Positions 58,205 through 64,000 of a stretch of DNA of 64,000 nt are shown one piece after another. The notes under the pieces are model-generated. The model searched no databases, was not told where the DNA came from, and saw only the letters and a list, made by a program, of their open reading frames with translations. The translations under genes were made by a program, and so were the position numbers. This DNA is from Trichobilharzia regenti (taxonomy: Eukaryota > Platyhelminthes > Trematoda > Strigeidida > Schistosomatidae), in contig OX235270.1 of assembly GCA_944472135.2 (NCBI GenBank), positions 143,173,632 through 143,237,631 on the forward strand, in the 5' to 3' direction. Every line of letters begins with the position of its first letter. Positions within the stretch are counted from its first letter, which is position 1.

Positions 58205-58580
58205 TTACATTATTTCATCAAGAGCTGATAACTGCTAGAGAACCATTGGAAAGACTGGAAGTACTGGACAGATGTCATGTCCATCTAGTCTGTGACTCTT
58301 CAGAAGTATGCACCCACCTTCAGGGTTCAAATCCAGGACCTTTCGGTTGCAAGGTGGGCTGATAAACAATTAAGCCTCTGGGAGCCCATCCACTGGCCAG
58401 TTCTTGAGTTCCAACTTTTGCCAATTAATGATTTAGCGCAACCACTAGCCAATTTCATTCGTGACGGATATTTGACCTCACACCCGACCTGCTGTATCCC
58501 ACTGGTCACGACTGCTCACTAGAACCCAGGTCACTACCTACGTGAATACAGGCAATCACTAGTGAGCATCAGGTTAATTA
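58205..58580 (-). repeat. SINE-B, near full length
   Basis: Same order as the copy at 37870, including B box CAGGGTTCAAATCCAGG (58320-58336), reversed ribozyme-like module (GTCATGTCCATCTAGTCTG subtype lacking GAAA) and the CTGCTGTATCCCACTGGTCA part. Confidence 0.75.
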
Positions 58581-59754
58581 ATATTCAAGCGTTGGCTTGC
58601 AGGGATTTGATTTTACTGGTTACAGGATTTCATTATGAGCTGACATTATTTAAAACGAAACTATTATAAAAAAGTGTATATAATCTTCCGCGTTTCACAC
58701 CATTCAAAAGTAACTTCTTCAATTTCCATTTCTTACACCAGCACCTGTTCAGAAACTGTTTAACTGAAATAGTTAATTACTTTTCCATGTAACGCATACA
58801 ATTCCCTTAAAACATTACCCTGTGTTGTGCATATTTTCACCTTAGCATTTGTAAACAATCTGTTTACAATTTCATGTGATGTATTTCTGACAATATGAAG
58901 CAGAATTACACGAAAAGCAAAATCCAAAGACTATAATAAAATTTTGAATGATCTGTATTGTTTTGACACAGTGAAGTGTTTTGAAAACAACACTGAACGC
59001 TGAATATCATTCATTGCAAGAGATTAACAATATACATATATATATGCATGTCAAAGTAATAATGTGAAGATTTCACATGTGTTCGTCTTTGTTTTTACAT
59101 TACCTAATCGCCTTCGTAACTCGTAAGCTAAGTGAACCTTAGCATCAATTACTAACAATACACACTTTCACTTGACAAGGTTTTGCCATTTTTAACAAAT
59201 TTCTTACTAGCAACTTGGCGGCGGTTTAGCTGTTACACAAAATTACCTATTGCTGGCGACTCTTTACTATCATTTCATTACCACCTGTAAACTATAACTA
59301 TAGAAGATATAGGTGTAAAGGATGCCTGGAAGAGTGAAATCTCTTTGAAAACATAGTGTATTCTTAGTGTACTCTAAAAATGTTGAAATTATTAACATTT
59401 GTCGGAAGTTCACTGGTACTTTTCACAGTTTTACACAAAAGGTATATGAAATATATTCTTTTTTCAATGGTCAAGTGCAACCTTTTAGACGCGGGAATTT
59501 CAAAGAGTATTCACTTCGTTTCATCGATAATGTGTTTATTAAAATATTAAGCTACTTATTAGTAGCTTGAAAACAATTACTATAATTAAGATAACAATAA
59601 TATAAGATTGAAGAGAAATTCAGACTATTGAAAATAATCTAATATAGAATGAACACCTTCAAAGTTCATATTAAAATTATGAAGGTGAAGACAAGTCTAG
59701 ACTGAAAGCAAAAATAGTTGAAAAGAAATCAGTTTTTCAGGAGTTGATTTGTTT
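58581..59754. other. Gene-free stretch
   Basis: A short ATATAT run near 59033-59045. Nothing else recognised. Confidence 0.35.
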
Positions 59755-60212
59755 TTCAAGTTAGATCACGGATTGATATCAGCTAGAGAACAACTGACAG
59801 CTACTAAGAAGTACTGGACAGATGTTTCGTGCTAGTTTGGAGCTCATCGGCAGTACGCACCCACTGGACTTCAGACACAGAACCTTCCAGTTGCAAGGTA
59901 AGCTTGTACATCATTCAGCCACTGAGATCCGACTCAGTTGCTTATGAGTCCTAACTTTTACCAATTCATTGATTTCCCACAGATAGCATTTGTCGGGGTC
60001 GCGCTAAATCACGAATTGGTAGAAGTTAGAATTCATGAGCCATTGACTCAATGGTATGTCAGCTTGCCTTGTAACCGGAAGGTGTTAGGTTTGAACCGTG
60101 ATGGTGAGTACGTACTGCCAATGATTCCCAAACTAGGATGAAACAACAGTCCAGTACTCCTTAGTAGCTTTTAATGGTTCTGTAACTGATTTTGATCCGT
60201 GGTCTGACTCGA
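59755..60212. repeat. SINE-B, head-to-head inverted pair
   Basis: Left antisense 59755-59975, right sense about 59997-60212, arms over 200 bp. Left module reversed: GTACTG, CCGATGAGCTCCAAACTAGC, ACGAAACATCTGTC, CAGTACTTC: one change from the CTGATGA core plus a weak stem II. Right: GTACTG, CCAATGATTCCCAAACTAGG, ATGAAACAACAGTC, CAGTACTCC. Confidence 0.8.
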
Positions 60213-60289
60213 AAAATCAATTTTTATCTGTCTAGTGAAAAAGAGGAAGTAGTGTTACCAAGTGCCAAGAAGAAAGAAAGAAAGATTGC

Positions 60290-60617
60290 ATCCAAGAGGG
60301 TGTTTACCTTCTCCAGAGTTATTCGGCTTTACAACTTTATATACTCAATAATTCAGTTAATATTAGTGGAATATCCTGATAATATAAACTCAAACTGTAT
60401 TTATCGATCTACGTGCACTGGTGGTACCAAGCGGATACGAACAACTGAGAAGAGATCGTCTACAACACTTTCTGAGTATATCTGCATGAATGGATGCAGA
60501 GTGTTCTCAAGCGCAACTGCCAGACACCTGATTGACAAGACAAATACAACTGGAATTATTCAAACTTTCAAAGTAATCAGTATACGAAGAAAATCTACCT
60601 ACATCATTTCGGAATAA
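60290..60617 (+). pseudogene. Penelope-like element C-terminal remnant
   Basis: The later part of the 60192-60617 frame reads NCIYRSTCTGGTKRIRTTEK (the degenerate GIY-YIG start), then SATARHLIDKTNTTGIIQTF and KVISIRRKS. HLI.K...G is the usual PLE end block. The first 30 residues of the frame are SINE-B sequence, so the frame is not a gene. Confidence 0.55.
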
Positions 60618-61165
60618 GCCATAACTTCATGTCACTCAGTGTGAGAAAATTATGTCCAGAAACTTTGTAACTTATATATTGATATTGTGTCTGATGTAAG
60701 CATTTGAAGAGAATGTACAAAATAAAACGACATCGTATTATCCTGTCAAAATCTTCGTTCTTTCTTTGGCCATACAAATAAAGGGAACCTCTTGTATGAA
60801 ACAATTAATGGCTTTCATGTCAAAGTGTTATTTAAACGAGTCTTTTGACAAGATATTTTAAGCTTCCTAAGCGAATGGCATGTAATACCAATGAATGAAT
60901 CTTTAAAATGACCACTTCATAAGGTGTAATTACAACAGTGGCTACGATGAATTCGGGAGAATAAATTCTTTCTGATTTGCTGAACTAGAAAACACTCACA
61001 AATTGTGGGAAAACTGTTTATTGTACAATAGTTGCTATTGTGAACTTGACCCGACTAATATTCATTCTAGAGAAAATATTCATTCAATTCCTCAGGGATA
61101 ACATTGGTGAGATAATAACACAACGCTAAAAAAATGCGGTAAAAAAGCATTCACTGCTGCAAAAA
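60618..61165. other. Unrecognised sequence
   Basis: Nothing recognised. Confidence 0.3.
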
Positions 61166-61560
61166 TTATGCTGTGTCTTCAAAATCAACCCGATTATGCG
61201 TTCGGGAATTAAAGATAAACTACCCTATTCCGCCTCTTCTATATCCATCCATCAATTTGACCGCTCCTATCCAGCCAGTTAGTCGCATAGGTCATGCAAT
61301 TAGGCGCGTTTACAGCCGGATTCCTGAACATTATCCTGCTTACTGGCTAAGTAACGGACAAACAAAGTCTATTCTTGTCTCTGTTCTAGTTCATCTCATG
61401 GATATGAAACACACGACTGATGTTAACTAGGCTTTCAAAGTTATCTACCGTACACCGACTAATCTTAATCTTGCCTTAAGAGTTCGTCTACTACATATTG
61501 CTGAGGCTGTTGGCATTCACATTAAGAAACCTAACTTATGAGTCAAAAAGTAGTTGGTTG
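61166..61560 (+). pseudogene. Penelope-like element C-terminus
   Basis: Plus strand: SRIGHAIRRVYSRIPEHYPA and YWLSNGQTKSILVS, HLMDMKHTTDVN, one stop, AFKVIYRTPTNLNLALRVRL and LHIAEAVGIHIKKPNL. Same family as 20506-20742 with stop codons at 61428 and near 61540. Confidence 0.65.
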
Positions 61561-61794
61561 GTTCAGACACTATTCCCAAATTGGCCACCAAGGTTTTTAA
61601 AAATGCTTAATTTGTTGTAGAAATTTCCTTAATTGTATTTGATATTCTATTTGCTGTTACATTTTTATGCTTTTTATAATTTATGCATCTGAAATTCCAT
61701 TGCAATTTTACTTAACAAATCGATAGTATTTAAAAACACAAATATTGCTAATGACGACTATTCTAGAATATTCTGTGTATTTTGATTAGACACA

Positions 61795-62445
61795 CTAGTA
61801 ACTAGTGTGACGTGCCTAATCCTTTCTTTGATGCAGACTGAATTCTTTCAGTCAGGTTTGCGTTTTGGCTACCATTCTAGGTAGCTCGCCATCATGGTGC
61901 ATATTGATTTGGTGATATTAAATAGTTGGAGGGAATCAGCCAGAGGAAGTCTTCGACCTAGGTTTCGTGCTAGTTGCCACTCACCAGTCAGCAAGGCGTA
62001 TCTGCAACCATGAAGGAACTCATGTCCCTCCTGAAATTTGAACCGACGTCAGCCAGTACCACCCGCAGTCAGAGTCGTTACCACTGAGCTATTCGGAATC
62101 GCGATTGACCTCCTTTGGGACTGTAGTGCCAGCTACCTAGAATGATGATCACATAGCAAACCTGACTGAAAGAATTCAGTCTGCACCAAACAGAGGACTA
62201 GATACATCACACTATGTACCGACTAGTGTCCAATACAGTCCTACAGGAGGTCAGTCGCGAGCCCGAACAGATCAGTGGTAACGTCTCTGACTGCAGCACT
62301 GGGTGACGCAGGTTCGAATCTCAGAAGGGACATGAGTTCCTTCATGGTTGCAGATACGCCTTGCTGACTGGTGAGTGGCAACTAGCACGAAACCTAGGTC
62401 GAAGACTTCCTCTGGCTGATTGCCTCCAACTATCTTATATACTCC
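61795..62445. repeat. SINE-D, long head-to-head inverted pair
   Basis: Left antisense 61795-62105, right sense 62110-62445. Right unit: TACAGTCCTACAGGAGGTCA, A box ATCAGTGGTAACG, B box GGTTCGAATC (62311-62320), GGACATGAGTTCCTTCATGG, TTGCAGATACGCCTTGCTGA, CTAGCACGAAACCTAGG. The left unit contains the exact or near-exact reverse complement of most of this, and the two outer-unit ends (GCAGACTGAATTCTTTCAGT) also repeat inside. Confidence 0.8.
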
Positions 62446-62984
62446 GTGTATACAAACGTGCATATAATTGTAGAGTTAGGAGAGGAGATTATCGAAAAGG
62501 ATGTTCTTTGTTCAGTTGTTTTGTTTTTTTCTAATATTCATTCATGCATTCAAAGATGACTTTGATTTCGGAATACACAAGATGTGTCAAGTACTCTTGG
62601 TTTTAAGAGATGAAGTGATCTAAGAAGTTTTCAAGCGAAATTAAATGAATTCCTAAAGTGTTCTTTTTCACATCCGCATATGTTTGTTGTACAAAGATTT
62701 TGTTTAGAAACTTTTTGTTACCAGTTCCTTTGCTTGCCTGTTAGACTCTGCGGTAAGCTTTACTTGTCGTATTCAAGTTGAGACGTAAAATATAAGCCAG
62801 GGGGGATATCAGCATAGTATGCTGTCTTTCTACACGTGACACGCTATTGATTTCCACAGATACTTCCTATTGGTCAGAAATCAAAATCAGTCAGGGTCGT
62901 TGTTTAAAGATTCTAAAGATTTCTATGAATAAATATTAGTGAACTGTGTATTTAATAGGAAGCGCTTGATTGTTTTACTTCATT
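62446..62984. other. Unrecognised sequence
   Basis: Nothing recognised. Confidence 0.3.
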
Positions 62985-63790
62985 TTACTCTAGCTGGTGT
63001 TCCTCAAGGTGTTGGTCTTTCTCCTTTTCTGTTTCCTTTCTTTTTACATGGTTTGCTTCACAATCTGATGAGGCCGATTTTTTTAAGTATGCCGATGATG
63101 TGTCTGACTGTTTCCATGACGGTTACTTCTCAGTCAAAGTGTTCCGAAGTAAATAACTTTATATTGGAAATTATTCAACGGTCTTAAGCTACATCCTTTC
63201 AGTTGTCAGGTTAGTAGCTTCACTTTCGGACACAAGTGCGACTTACAAGAACTGGTTCGTTCCCGTGATTCCACTAGCATAGATGGCACTTAAGTTTAAA
63301 CTAAGCTGAATGTCAAATACCTAGCGCTGTGTATTTCGTCTGATTTTTCCAAGATTTCCCATCTCATGTTAATTTCTAGGAAGATATTTCGTGTAACCCT
63401 CCGCGTAACGAAGTCAAGGCAACCAGATATTACTCAATTCCCACTTTACCAGTTCGCTAATCCTGTCTATTCTTCTTTATGACCTCGCTTTAATCTTTAT
63501 TGGGCTACTTAAGAGAGATTTTGTTACACTGCGAGGGGCACTATATGCTGTCAATAGGCGAGTGGGGTGTTGTTCAACCAACTTGTTAGTACTGTTGTAG
63601 ATGCACATATGGACTGATGCAAGAAATTAGGAAGTATTGTCTTCTCCGACCCTGAGTATCCTCTCTGTACACAATTTTCTCTCTTCATCTCATCACGTAG
63701 GGTTGGAAGCAATTGTGGAGGGCTTTATGCTTGGTGTAATTCTGCAGCACCATATTTCGCATAAATTTTGTGCAATGTAATGAGAAAAGT
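62985..63790 (+). pseudogene. CR1/Jockey-like LINE, decayed RT
   Basis: Follows the 54520-55388 protein over its length in shifting frames: LAGVPQGVGLSPFLFPFFLH (motif B), a frameshifted Y-A-D-D region near 63090, FILEI, then a YLALCISSDFSK-like block near 63310, and a SSRRVGSNCGGLYAWCNS-like remnant of the C-terminus near 63690. Many indels and stops. Confidence 0.65.
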
Positions 63791-64000
63791 GTATAAGTCA
63801 CGACATTACTAAAGCACTGAGAAACACGATATTTACATTAAATCGAATCTGTCTTGTCTGGATAGGAATGACGCATTGAGAAAGAATACGATCTACCTCC
63901 AACATACACTCCCCATGAGGTGACGCAATCAACACAGATGTCACAACCATTTTCATCATGTAAACACACGCTGCTCTTTTTACATTGCATGCATTTATGA
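63791..64000. other. Unrecognised sequence
   Basis: Nothing recognised at the right edge. Confidence 0.3.

Noticed and set aside
60192..60617. 141-codon open frame as a host gene
   Set aside because: Its start is SINE-B sequence and its end is a PLE remnant.
62250..62330. tRNA gene
   Set aside because: A and B boxes are visible, but the unit recurs inverted at 62035-62105 and at 28112 with the same long 3' flank; SINE-D.

Overview
The window looks like a piece of a blood-fluke (Schistosoma) genome: AT-rich, intron-bearing, sparse in genes and saturated with old retroelements. Four repeat classes point there: hammerhead-ribozyme retroposons of the Sm-alpha type, RTE-clade LINEs resembling SR2, a CR1/Jockey-like LINE, and many broken Penelope-like elements (PLEs). 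The genus is an inference from these families and from the gene content; no species can be named.

The only host genes I can support are a dispersed cluster of tiny two-EF-hand calcium-binding proteins of about 70 residues, like the 8-kDa calcium-binding proteins known from schistosome larvae. Every gene has the same design: one EF-hand per exon, one phase-0 intron between the hands, and a second coding exon of exactly 87 nt including the stop. Copies on the + strand are at 1058-2580 (start uncertain), 17294-19569 and 35152-37451. A lone second exon lies at 26278-26364. One copy is on the - strand at 53086-47296, with a 5.6-kb intron. They probably act as small cytosolic or tegumental calcium sensors or buffers.

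Everything else is repeat debris or unrecognised sequence. 1-16 kb: LINE and PLE pieces, then an Sm-alpha retroposon at 15319-15582 with an intact hammerhead core, a perfect 45-bp foldback and 19-bp target-site duplications. 17-34 kb: gene copy 2, the orphan exon, tRNA-derived SINEs, inverted SINE pairs and an RTE LINE. 34-47 kb: PLE relics, gene copy 4, ribozyme-bearing SINEs. 47-53 kb: gene copy 5, with a LINE relic and inverted repeats in its intron. 54-64 kb: the best-preserved LINE (327-codon reverse-transcriptase frame), PLE relics and more inverted SINE pairs.

The most unusual pattern is that inverted SINE/LINE copies repeatedly occur as head-to-head foldbacks (about ten cases). Several of these families carry or once carried a hammerhead ribozyme.
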